Source: Tenacibaculum sp. MAR_2010_89 (GTDB lineage: Bacteria; Bacteroidota; Bacteroidia; Flavobacteriales; Flavobacteriaceae). From it: DNA of 64,000 nt. Below are positions 49,501-56,800 of the stretch, in pieces (within the stretch, counting starts at the first letter, position 1; the number at the start of each line of letters is the position of its first letter). The DNA is taken from positions 868,001 to 932,000 of the forward strand of contig NZ_FNUB01000005.1 of assembly GCF_900105985.1 (NCBI RefSeq), read 5' to 3'. Both the position numbers and the translations under genes were made by a program. Under the pieces are notes generated by a model. The model worked only from the letters and a program-made list of their open reading frames with translations. It searched no databases and was not told the DNA's origin.

Positions 49501-50821
49501 TTCAATTCAAAAAGCACTAGAATTATTAATGGAGCATCATGATGCTTTACGTTTTCAATATCAACAAATAGATACTAGTTGGAATCAGTCTTATGGAAAC
49601 GATAAAGGTGTTTTAGAAAAGGTGAACTTATCAAATATCGATTTAGGAAAATTACCAGAATCGATTACTAAAACATGTGAACTATATCAGGAAAGTTTGG
49701 CTATTAATTCTGGAAAGGTTTTTAAAATGGTTTTAATAAAGACCCCAGAAGGAGAAGAAAAAAATCGATTGTTTATGGTAGGGCATCATTTGGTTATAGA
49801 TGGAGTGTCTTGGCGTATTTTATTATCTGATTTAAGTCGTATTGTAGATGGGTTAGAACAAGGAAAAACTTTAAATTTAGGTGTAAAAGGGAATTCTTAC
49901 CGTGAGTGGGGACTAGCTTTACAAGAGTATGTAACTAAAAAAACTATAGCTTCACAAGTAGGGTATTGGTCTAAAATTCATACATCTTATAAAACACTAC
50001 CTATAGATAAAAAAACAGTAGCTAAAAATCTATATAGCGATATTGTAGAATATCAAATGATTTTAGATGAAGAAAATACTTCATTGTTGTTGCAAGAAAT
50101 AAATCAAGCTTATGGTACCACAATCAATGACGTACTATTAGGGTGTTTAGGATTAACAATTAGTAAGTGGAGTAATAATGAAGAGGTTATTATTGGTTTA
50201 GAAGGGCATGGAAGAGAGGAAGTTTCTGAAGGAGTTGATGTAAATACTACAATAGGTTGGTTTACTACTTTGTATCCCGTTTGTTTATCTATGAAAAAGG
50301 AAATGTCTTTAGGAGATGTATTAACTAGCACAAAAGAGAATTTACGACGTATACCAAATAAAGGACTGGGCTTTGGTCTTTTAAAATATATGCACCCATC
50401 TCAAGAAATAAGAAATCGTTTATCAGCAGTTCAATGGGATATTGTGTTTAATTATCTAGGGCAATTAGATAATGCCATTGAAACAAATTCTTGGATAACA
50501 GAAGCTACAGAATTTCAAGGAAATGAGATAGGGGGTTCAACACCATTTAATAATAAACTGGAAATTAATGGAGGTGTTAAAAATGGAAAACTTCAACTTT
50601 CTTGGAGCTATTCATCAAAAGAATACGATGTTGAAACAATAGTAGAATTAGCAAATTCTTATGTGTCAAATTTGAAAGATTTGATACGTCATTGTAAAGA
50701 AAAAGAAACTAGAGTATATACACCTTCAGATTATGGTCTTGAAAAAGAAATAAAACATGAAGAATTAAATAAATTTTTAAGTACTACAACCACAGATTTA
50801 GAAGAAATTTTCAAAATCTAA
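37550..50821 (+). CDS. NRPS 1: FAAL-ACP-(C-A-PCP)x3-E lipopeptide synthetase
   Basis: A protein of 4423 residues. Domains: fatty acyl-AMP ligase ~1-580 (YTSGSTGDPKG ~176; LFPGYGMAETT); ACP, S644; C1 ~710-1140 (HHxxxDG at 833); A1; PCP1, S1746; C2 ~1802-2235 (HH 1928); A2; PCP2, S2800; C3 ~2856-3285 (HH 2982); A3; PCP3, S3896 in GGDS, the form that precedes epimerases; epimerization domain ~3948-4395 (HHLVIDGVSW at 4079). Pocket codes read by hand against GrsA positions: A1 and A3 DIWEMVADDK, close to the Dab code I recall from pyoverdine synthetases (DIWELTADDK); A2 DFWNVGMVHK, the Thr code. Predicted output: acyl-Dab-Thr-D-Dab. The A10 motif of A1/A3 is SDKVD, not NGKID, but keeps the lysine. 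Domain calls are firm; substrates are inference. Confidence 0.9.
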   Translation: MLPFNDLNSEKKLSEDTLMHIFKKHLDESPNKILYRFFANGEEENDSRTFLELYKKAEIIASNILRYAKPGDRVLLLYPSGLEFADAFFGCLLAGVIAVPAFPPQGKRRIGRLEKITIDCKATLVLTTDVVYTKNIKWFSNEVFANVSWLKTNTLEFVFNQVFPKINTSTIAFLQYTSGSTGDPKGVIVNHANIIDNSEIFQDCFKTTKKSIGVSWLPIYHDMGLIGNIIQALFVGFELIILPPTAFIQKPIRWLRLISKYKGTMSCAPNFAYDLCTNQIKEEDLKEIDLSSWEVAINGSEPIRPGTMAKFADRFTNYGFKRATLFPGYGMAETTLVVSGCEYDKEPTIISLKKNELHEGKVLLNSTPENSIQLVGNGPIHKKLKTRIVNPETKQICKEDEVGEIWLKGNSVTKGYWNKSELSKEIFEAYTNNVEGIKNENDGPYLRTGDIGFLNGNEIYISGRLKEMMIFNGVNHFPQDIERTVQFGHPDLQNNAGAAATIKVNGVDKLLIIQEVKRTSIRDYDAEKIIKTVCQLVLAEHELSIYKIVLVNPGRIKKTSSGKIQRLGTKTAYESGDLGGVLEEWTAGEQIEKKEKELIESCSQKADNKTELITWLREEISDLLQITPSQINLNDSFATLGLSSLQVVRLSGVLSEYIKKEVSPTLFFELETLLDVVVYVEAELIDDEKTNHNTIHSITPRIVTNRDKIPASFAQKSMWVIDQIAGSIEYHVFKAFTIPQSIDVNLLKRASKKLVKRHEALRTVLQPNEEGDLHQNILSEDSFEMEYVELDSNENSKIQELISLPFDLSSDYPFRLFLIKGTSNGYKLLLVAHHIALDGWSGKIVLDELTTIYSALLEGEKDGLKPLSINYVDYSFWQEEYFKGNVLENLLKYWEVQLKGVTPLTLPYDFPRPIVQSKKGRRVALALDDQLIYSLKKCAKKEEVTLFMLMMSAFKVLLYRYSGETDICVGTPVANRTTKDLESLVGMFVNTLALRSDLDNNPSFTTLLKQVKQTSIQAYAHQLVPFEKIVEKIAPERNMGYNPVFQVMFDMQIDLDMENLKFGTEQIARYNIDHTTSMFDLTFTVEDHGDGLLLQAEYCTDLFTEGTISRMLSNYQKLLKSIVSNSTQKINSLSLLSSFEENLLLGRISTSEGFNFNPKAVDLNNDLPINIHFENVVEENLTSIAILHNEISWTYNNLNIYANQIAHLLLSLNIQEENCVGVYLERNAEFVGSMMGIIKSGGVYTPLDTLNPPSRIEKMLKENTFSVLITTSKLLSELKIIKDIPIVLIDEAFIELKEVYEKEELFLYDKENLKNQKTTNPVNKNRMDSWAYVLYTSGSTGAPKGAITKHAGAMNHLLAEYRLLDLSDGFRFLQSAGIGSDISVWQILGPLLKGGISVIVDKFELLDYEMLISTINQTKVDIVEFVPTYMWGLLSYIKETKKPVALDLQWVMLVGEAIPVALVNELRELYPEVRLLNAYGPCEASDDVIQYEIKQELLEQQSKVPIGRVIPNMNVAILNDSLGLCPIGVVGEICVSGIGVGAGYLGLPEKTANSFINNPFPDLLGDVMYKTGDMGRWLPDGNIEFLGREDHQVKVRGHRVELEGIASVIRKSDRVEDSYVLVYNDDKGEELVLCFLVLSKIGKNYDEHTIAKVLNDLCSKELPIYMHPSQYCIIEDFPLNLSDKVDGKKLLTIYESDFSGDRVLQTNNYQAPSTKLEEKLTAIWQNLLGISQIGIYDNFFELGGHSLLATRLVSVIRKEMDTEVTIRSIFMNPTIERLSLHIEESSEQAVLPSLVTQVRGNRIPLSFSQERLWFIDQLQGSREYHMSGRLKLKGALNISILEKSLNKIIDRHEVLRTIIKSEDGIGYQEVLSLNEWKLSSAIVNEKEEIENDIIEFSAIPFDLSKDYMFRARVYDDGTNDYVLAVVFHHIACDGWSESIFTQELVTIYSALVKQEEINIPPLSLQYADYAIWQRKYLQGEILENQLSYWEKALLDVSSLSLPLDYSRPSVQDTSGKMVTFELDKSLKNKINTLCKQEEVTLFMLLLSAFKVLLSKYSGQDDICVGTPIANRTQSGVESMIGFFINTLALRTDLSENPTFKEVLQRVKEVTLKGYDNQLVPFEKVVDRVVETRDMSISPLFQTVFVLQNTPDVLDTNLDGLDVSLHADENTNAKFDITLNAEEHSEGISLSIEYCTALFKEETIHRLFAHYKELLENVVVDNNQPINELSILTKKEENSLLNVFNTPSVLYPKDKTIISLFEEQVQKTPQKVALVFEGKEMTYEMLDKQSNQLARFLQKQGVTVEDLVGICIERSFEMIIGLLGILKAGGAYVPVDPNYPKDRIEYILDDSEVSIVLSTTQSVSAIENLSALNIVLLDNDWDSISLELETQLKPEYTPENLAYVIYTSGSTGKPKGVLLTHLNVVRLFFHEGSLFDFNEDDVWSMFHSFCFDFSVWEMYGALFYGGRLVIIRDTETRDTTSFKNTLIKEGVTVLNQTPGAFYTLQEEFFRTTEKHKIRYVVFGGEALNPSYLKQWKQSYPTCKLINMYGITETTVHVTYKEITEKEVEDTKSTIGRAIPTLNCYIVDDNLQLLPVGIIGELCVSGSGLSRGYLNREELTGEKFVSNPYDTDKESKLYKTGDLGRLLCNGDIEYVGRKDDQVKIRGYRIELGEIENVLSTCLDVRHCCVLAKEDLHKVKYLVGYVVVDGTIEKDALQNYLSLKLPDYMVPRIWVELEEMPLTSNGKINKKKLPLPDVSKLSSNEYVSPRNEVESVLVEIWEELLELDKVGVYDDFFELGGHSLLATRLVSMIRKKMEIEVAIKTIFMHPTIAGLEKYLVINSRKTILPTIVSQDKTARIPLSFSQERLWFLDQLQGTDEYHIVGGLKLKGNLNLTVLEDSLKMIVDRHEVLRTIIHTIEGVGYQEVISSEAWELTKVTLTNNDNEKEMVAKFIGSPFNISDDYMFRACIFQVSQNEYTLACAFHHIASDGWSIPIFINELVSIYEALRLNKSITLPNLSIQYADYALWQRKFIEGDFLENQLAYWENKLKGVSVLSLPTNKVRPSVQSTVGASINFELNKSLKEAIVKVSQNEGVTVFMFMLSAFKVLLYKYSGQNDICVGTSIANRTQSGVEDMIGFFVNTLALRSDVNNDLSFKKLLADVKETTLEGYDHQLAPFEKVVDRVVNTRDMSMTPLFQVMFDLQNTAKNEQIKLGELTAAPCDFEEKTSQFDITLVATEHSSGISLRMEYCTDLFEESSIKQMLLHYQELLINTTENVSQSIDNLSVLTTEEEDLLLGRVANSEGVNFNPKEQDLGNTLPINVHFEKIVEKHSTSIAVIDKEVTWNYEELNSYANQIAHQLLTIGVKEEKSVGVYLDRSGEFISCMLGILKSGGVYTPLDTQNPSSRIEKMLSENEFSVLITSSALLSELTKVSLSNVIVIDELPTHLLDSIEVQGINVYDSLFVEKQPTVNPPNVNRMDSWAYVLYTSGSTGAPKGAITRHDGAMNHLLAEYKLLELADGFRFLQSAGIGSDISVWQILGPLLKGGASVIVDKYELLDYESLLETITRTKVSLVEFVPTYMWGLLSFIKESKRAIALTTLEWIMLVGEAIPVGLVNDLRRIYPEIRLLNAYGPCEASDDVIQFEITEDFPESQSRVPIGRVIPNMNVAILDDNLQLCPIGVTGELCVSGVGVGAGYLGLPERTSQSFIPNPYPDLLGEVLYKTGDLGRWLPDGNIEFLGREDHQVKIRGHRVELEGIASVLRKPESIEDIHVLVYKDEADKELLLCFVVLSTIGLNHDEGSITELLHELSKSELPTYMHPSQYCIVEEFPQNLSDKVDAKKLLSIYESEFSGERSIQINNYVSPRNELEEHLVNIWQELLGVSQVGVDDNFFELGGDSIITIQVVSQIKRLGYHIKPRDLFENQTISEISNVVTNAVSVNLGEQGTLKGDSLLLPIQQLYFKDEYVESVANNQSVLVSVDKLIKPSSIQKALELLMEHHDALRFQYQQIDTSWNQSYGNDKGVLEKVNLSNIDLGKLPESITKTCELYQESLAINSGKVFKMVLIKTPEGEEKNRLFMVGHHLVIDGVSWRILLSDLSRIVDGLEQGKTLNLGVKGNSYREWGLALQEYVTKKTIASQVGYWSKIHTSYKTLPIDKKTVAKNLYSDIVEYQMILDEENTSLLLQEINQAYGTTINDVLLGCLGLTISKWSNNEEVIIGLEGHGREEVSEGVDVNTTIGWFTTLYPVCLSMKKEMSLGDVLTSTKENLRRIPNKGLGFGLLKYMHPSQEIRNRLSAVQWDIVFNYLGQLDNAIETNSWITEATEFQGNEIGGSTPFNNKLEINGGVKNGKLQLSWSYSSKEYDVETIVELANSYVSNLKDLIRHCKEKETRVYTPSDYGLEKEIKHEELNKFLSTTTTDLEEIFKI
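47401..49230 (+). repeat. Near-identical A-PCP tract, copy in module 3
   Basis: Runs from the C-A junction of module 3 to the ELGG motif of its PCP and matches 52347-54176 without gaps at a constant offset of 4946 bp. I count 11 amino-acid differences over about 610 residues, five of them within ~12 residues near the variable linker before the A3 core motif. Similarity drops sharply at both ends. Confidence 0.9.
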
Positions 50822-50844
50822 AAACCAACTTCAATATAAAAGTA

Positions 50845-53800
50845 ATGAAAAATTTTATTATAAAATTACAAGGATTACATCTGTTTTTAGTAGAAAAAAA
50901 TGGAGAATTATCTCTTAATATGGATAAAGAAAAATTTAATAAAGATCCATATGATTTTAATGAAGATCCAGAAGGAATAATTCCTTTTATGAAAAACAAT
51001 AAATTAGAGTTAATTGCATATTTAAAGGAAAAGCATAAAAAACCAGAAGCTATATATAAATTAAGTCCTTTGCAAGAAGGATTGTTATTTCATAAATTAT
51101 ATGATGAAGATTCAAGCGCCTATGTTGATCAGCTTGTTGTTGATTTACCTAGCGAATTAAATTTAAATGCATTTGAATCTTCATGGAATTATGTAATACA
51201 AAATCATACTATTTTAAGAAGTTGTTTTTTGTATGAAGAATTTAGTATTCCTGTGCAATGTGTGTATAAAGATGTAACCATGCCTTTTACTGTGGAAGAC
51301 TATAGTAGTTTTTCACCAACAAAACAGGATAAGAAGTTAGCAACTTTTTTAGAAGATGATCTTAAAAAAGGGTTTGTGTTTACAGAAGCTCCTTTACTAA
51401 GAGTTGCAATTATAAAAATTAGTGATTCGAGTTATAAAATGGTATTCACAAGTCACCATATTATACTTGATGGATGGTCCTTGTCTATTTTATTGGAAGA
51501 GTTTTTAGAAACTTATGAATGTTTAGTAAAAGGAAATTCAGTACCGCATAGAAAAGAAGAACAGTATGAAGATTATATAAAATATATTGCTGAAAGAAAT
51601 ATTTTCGATGAAGAAAAGTTTTGGAAAACATATTTAAATGAATTGACTTCACCTTGTTTATTACCGTTTTCAAAAAGTATATCTAGTAATAAAGAAATTG
51701 GAAAAGCAAAAGAAAACGTATTAATAATTGATGCTGATTTTACAGAACGTTTAACAAAATATGCTAAACAAAATCATTTAACTATTAACACATTAGTTCA
51801 AGGAGCTTGGGCTTTGTTACTTTCTAAATATACTGGCGATTTAGATGTTGTTTTTGGTGTAACAGTTTCTGGACGTCCAGCAGAACTAGAAAACTCTGAA
51901 GATCGAATAGGGTTGTATATTAATACATTACCACTTTATGCTAAGTTAGAAGAAGGTGCTTTGGTTTTAGATTGGCTTAAGTCGTTGCAACTAGGACATA
52001 TGAAATCTAGAGAACATCAGTATACAAATCTTGCAGATATTCAAAGATTTAGTGGTATTCAAGGAGACTTGTTTAATAGTATACTAGTATTTGAAAATTA
52101 CCCTATTTCTGAAGCATTAAAAGAGGAAGATAGTATTCTTGATATTGGGAATATTATGGTTCAAGAGCAAACTAATTACCCATTAACTATTGATGTTAAT
52201 CTTGGAGGAAAAGAGTTGAATATTCAATTTAGTTATAATGTAGCTTTATTTGATGCTAGTACTATAATGATGATACAAAATCATTTTAATACGGTATTAC
52301 ATCAAATAATAGAAAATCAAGATAAAAAGATATCAGAAGTTTCCATATTAACGACTGAAGAGGAAGATTTGTTGTTAGGGCGAGTAGCAAATTCAGAAGG
52401 AGTAAACTTTAACCCGAAAGAACAAGATTTAGGCAATACTTTACCAATAAATGTTCATTTTGAAAAGATTGTAGAAAAACATTCAACATCTATTGCAGTA
52501 ATTGATAAGGAGGTAACGTGGAATTATGAAGAACTAAATAGTTATGCCAATCAAATAGCCCATCAATTATTAACAATAGGAGTAAAAGAAGAGAAGAGTG
52601 TTGGAGTATACTTAGATAGAAGTGGAGAATTTATAAGTTGTATGCTAGGTATATTAAAATCAGGGGGAGTTTATACTCCTTTAGATACCCAAAATCCATC
52701 TTCACGTATAGAGAAAATGTTATCAGAGAATGAGTTCTCGGTGTTAATAACAAGTTCAGCGTTATTATCAGGGTTAACTAAAGTTTCATTGTCAAATGTT
52801 ATAGTAATTGATGAGTTACCAACTCATTTATTAGATAGTATAGAGGTTCAAGGAATAAACGTTTATGACTCTTTAGCTATAGAAAAACAAGCTATTGTTA
52901 ATCCATTAAATGTAAATAGAATGGATAGTTGGGCTTATGTATTGTATACATCAGGCTCAACAGGAGCACCAAAAGGAGCGATTACTCGTCATGATGGAGC
53001 AATGAACCATTTATTAGCAGAGTATAAACTATTAGAATTAGCAGATGGTTTCCGTTTTTTACAAAGTGCAGGAATAGGTTCAGATATTTCAGTATGGCAA
53101 ATTTTAGGACCATTATTAAAAGGAGGAGCAAGTGTAATTGTAGATAAATATGAGTTGTTAGATTATGAGTCATTATTAGAAACGATTACCCGAACAAAAG
53201 TAAGCTTGGTAGAGTTTGTTCCAACTTATATGTGGGGCTTATTATCATATATAAAAGAAAGTAAAAGAGCTATAGCATTAACAACATTAAAATGGATAAT
53301 GTTAGTTGGTGAAGCAATTCCAGTAGGATTGGTGAATGATTTACGAAGTATTTATCCAGAAATCCGTTTGCTTAATGCTTATGGACCTTGTGAGGCATCT
53401 GATGACGTAATTCAATTTGAGATAACTGAAGATTTTCCAGAGAGTCAATCAAGAGTTCCAATAGGTCGCGTAATACCAAATATGAATGTTGCTATTTTGG
53501 ATGATAATTTACAATTATGTCCAATAGGAGTAACTGGAGAGTTATGTGTAAGTGGAGTAGGAGTAGGAGCAGGTTATTTAGGGTTACCAGAACGTACATC
53601 TCAGAGTTTTATACCCAATCCATATCCAGATTTATTAGGAGACGTACTTTATAAAACGGGAGATTTAGGAAGATGGTTACCAGATGGAAATATAGAGTTT
53701 TTAGGACGAGAAGATCATCAAGTAAAAATACGAGGACATCGAGTAGAGTTAGAAGGAATCGCTTCTGTATTAAGAAAGCCAGAATCAATAGAGGATATTC

Positions 53801-56800
53801 ATGTTTTAGTTTATAAAGATGAAGCTGATAAAGAATTGTTATTATGCTTTGTGGTATTAAGTACTATAGGTTTAAATCATGATGAGGGTTCAATAACAGA
53901 GTTGTTGCATGAGTTGAGTAAGTCTGAATTACCAACATATATGCATCCATCACAATATTGTATAGTAGAAGAGTTTCCTCAGAACTTAAGTGATAAGGTA
54001 GATGCAAAGAAGTTATTGTCAATATATGAATCAGAATTTTCAGGAGAACGATCAATTCAAATAAATAATTATGTTTCTCCACGTAATGAGTTAGAAGAAC
54101 ACTTGGTGAATATTTGGCAAGAATTATTAGGAGTTTCACAAGTAGGAGTTTATGATAATTTCTTTGAATTAGGAGGGCATTCTTTATTGGCTACACGTTT
54201 AGTGTCAACAATTCGTAGAGAATTGGAACTTGAAATAGCGATAAAAGATGTTTTTGTATATTCAACTATAAATGACTTAGGAATACACTTGTCAAAAAAA
54301 TCTGAGGGCGTATTATTACCAGTTATTGTTTCTCATAGAAAAGAAGGACGAACTCAATTATCATTTAGTCAAGAGCGTTTATGGTTCTTAGATCAATTGC
54401 AAGGTAGTATAGAATATCATATGCCAGTTGTATTAAAGTTAAAAGGAAAAATAGATGCTTCTATTTTGGAAATGACGTTAAAAACAATAATAGAGCGTCA
54501 TGAAGTATTACGTACCGTTATAAAATCTGAAAATGGTATTGGATTTCAGGAAGTTATTTCTTCTGAAAATTGGCATTTACCTGAAAGTAATTTAGAAAAA
54601 GAAAGTGTTGAAAAAACAATTTCCAATTTTATGGAGTCTCCTTTTGATTTGGAAAATGATTATATGCTTAGGGCTAAGATTTACCATTTAGAAGACGATC
54701 AATGTTTGTTAGCGATGGTGTTTCATCATATTGCAAGTGATGGTTGGTCAGAAGGTATTTTAATAACTGAATTTGAAGAAATATACAATTCATTAAAATT
54801 AAATAAAAATACTGAATTACAAAGTCTAGAATTGCAATATGCAGATTATGCAGTGTGGCAACGTGAATATATAGAAGGAGTTGTATTAGATAAACAATTA
54901 ACTTATTGGGAAGAAAAGTTAAAAGGAATAACATCTTTGTCATTGCCTACAGATTATCCAAGGCCTTCTATTCAAAGTACTGAAGGGTATAGTGTCGATT
55001 TTAAGTTAGATAAAGAAGTAAGCAAAGCAGTAAAAGAGTTGTGTAAAGAAGAAGGGGTTACATTGTTTATGGTATTACTCGCTGCTTTTAAGGTTTTATT
55101 ATCAAAATATAGTGGACAAGAAGATGTCTGTGTTGGTACACCAATAGCTAACAGAACACAATCAGAGTTAGAAGGAATGATTGGGTTCTTTGTAAATACT
55201 TTAGCACTTCGTACTGATTTGAGTAATAATCCTAGTTTTAAGGAAGTATTAAAGGCAGTAAAAAGTACAACTTTAGAAGGGTATGATAATCAACTAGCTT
55301 CTTTTGAAAAAGTAGTAGATAGAGTAGTTGATACTCGAGATATGAGTATGTCTCCATTATTTCAAGTTCTATTTATTTTACAAAATACACCTCAAGACTC
55401 AGAAATAAAACTAGAAGAATTATCTGTTTCTGATTATGAGTATAAAGAAGTTACTTCACAATTTGATATTACATTAAATGTTGAAGAACAAGCTTCAGAT
55501 ATTATTTTGAGTATGGGCTATTGTACAGCGCTTTTTAAAGAGGAAACTATTAAAAGCATGTTGGTTCATTACCAAGAATTGTTAAGGAGTATTATTACAA
55601 ATAAAAATCAAAGCATAAATAAATTATCCATATTAACTACTGCAGAAGAAAATGAATTAAAAATTAATTTTAATAATACTTCAGTAGATTCTCCTAAAGA
55701 GAAGACATTAGTTGATTTGTTTAGAGAGAATGTAGGTAGAACACCAAATAAAGAAGCGATTATATTTGAAGGAGTTTCATTGACTTATAAACAATTAGAT
55801 GAAGAATCTAATAGATTGGCTAATTATATTTTATCTAAACATAAAGTTGCTTTAGAAGATTTAATTGTAGTAAAATTAGAAAGAAGTAATGATCTTATCA
55901 TAAGTTTTTTGGCTGTTTTGAAAACAGGAGCAGCTTACCTACCTATTGACCCTAATTACCCACAAGAACGTATTTCATATATTGAAAAAGATAGTAAAAG
56001 TACCATAGTTATTGATAAAGAGTTTTTGGATCTCTTTAAAGAAGAAAAAGCAAATTACCTTTCAAGTGCACCAGAAATAGAAATAACAAAAAAATCTTTA
56101 GCATATGTAATTTATACATCAGGTTCTACAGGGAATCCAAAGGGTGTTATGATTGAGCATAAGGGTATTGTGAATACTGTTTATACACAAATTGACGCTT
56201 TAAATATTAATGAGAAAACTCATTGTTTGCAGTTTGCTAGTTCATCTTTTGATGCATCAATTTGGGAAATATTCTTACCACTTTTAAGTGGGGCAAAGTT
56301 GTTTATTATTGAAGAAGACAAAAAATCTGATTTAGATTATTTTGCAAATTATTTAAGTGAAAATAATATAACTATAGCAACTTTACCTCCTGCTTTTGTA
56401 AAGCTAATGCCTATTGATTCTTTACGTTCTTTAGAAGTGTTAATAACAGCAGGGGAGCAAGCTCCAATTGATGAAGCACTTGAATTTGTAAATAAGGGAG
56501 GAAAATATATTAATGCCTATGGACCAACAGAAACAAGTATATGTGCTACTACTTTTCAAGATGATTTTACAGATAAAATTCCTATTGGTAAGCCTATAGG
56601 AAACACAAGTGCTTATATTTTAAGTGATACTCAACAATTACTTCCAAAGGGTGTTGTTGGAGAATTATGTATTGGAGGAGCAGGATTAGCACGAGGCTAT
56701 ATTGATAGAGAAGAATTAACAGAAGAAAAATTTATAGCTAATCCTTTTGTTAAAGGAGAACGTATATACAGAACAGGAGATTTAGCAAAGTGGTTACCAG

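Noticed and set aside
53864..54139. Repeated 91-codon minus-strand ORFs in the NRPS genes (also at 48918-49193)
   Set aside because: They occur twice only because the sense A-PCP tract is duplicated; the leucine/histidine-rich products are antisense artefacts.
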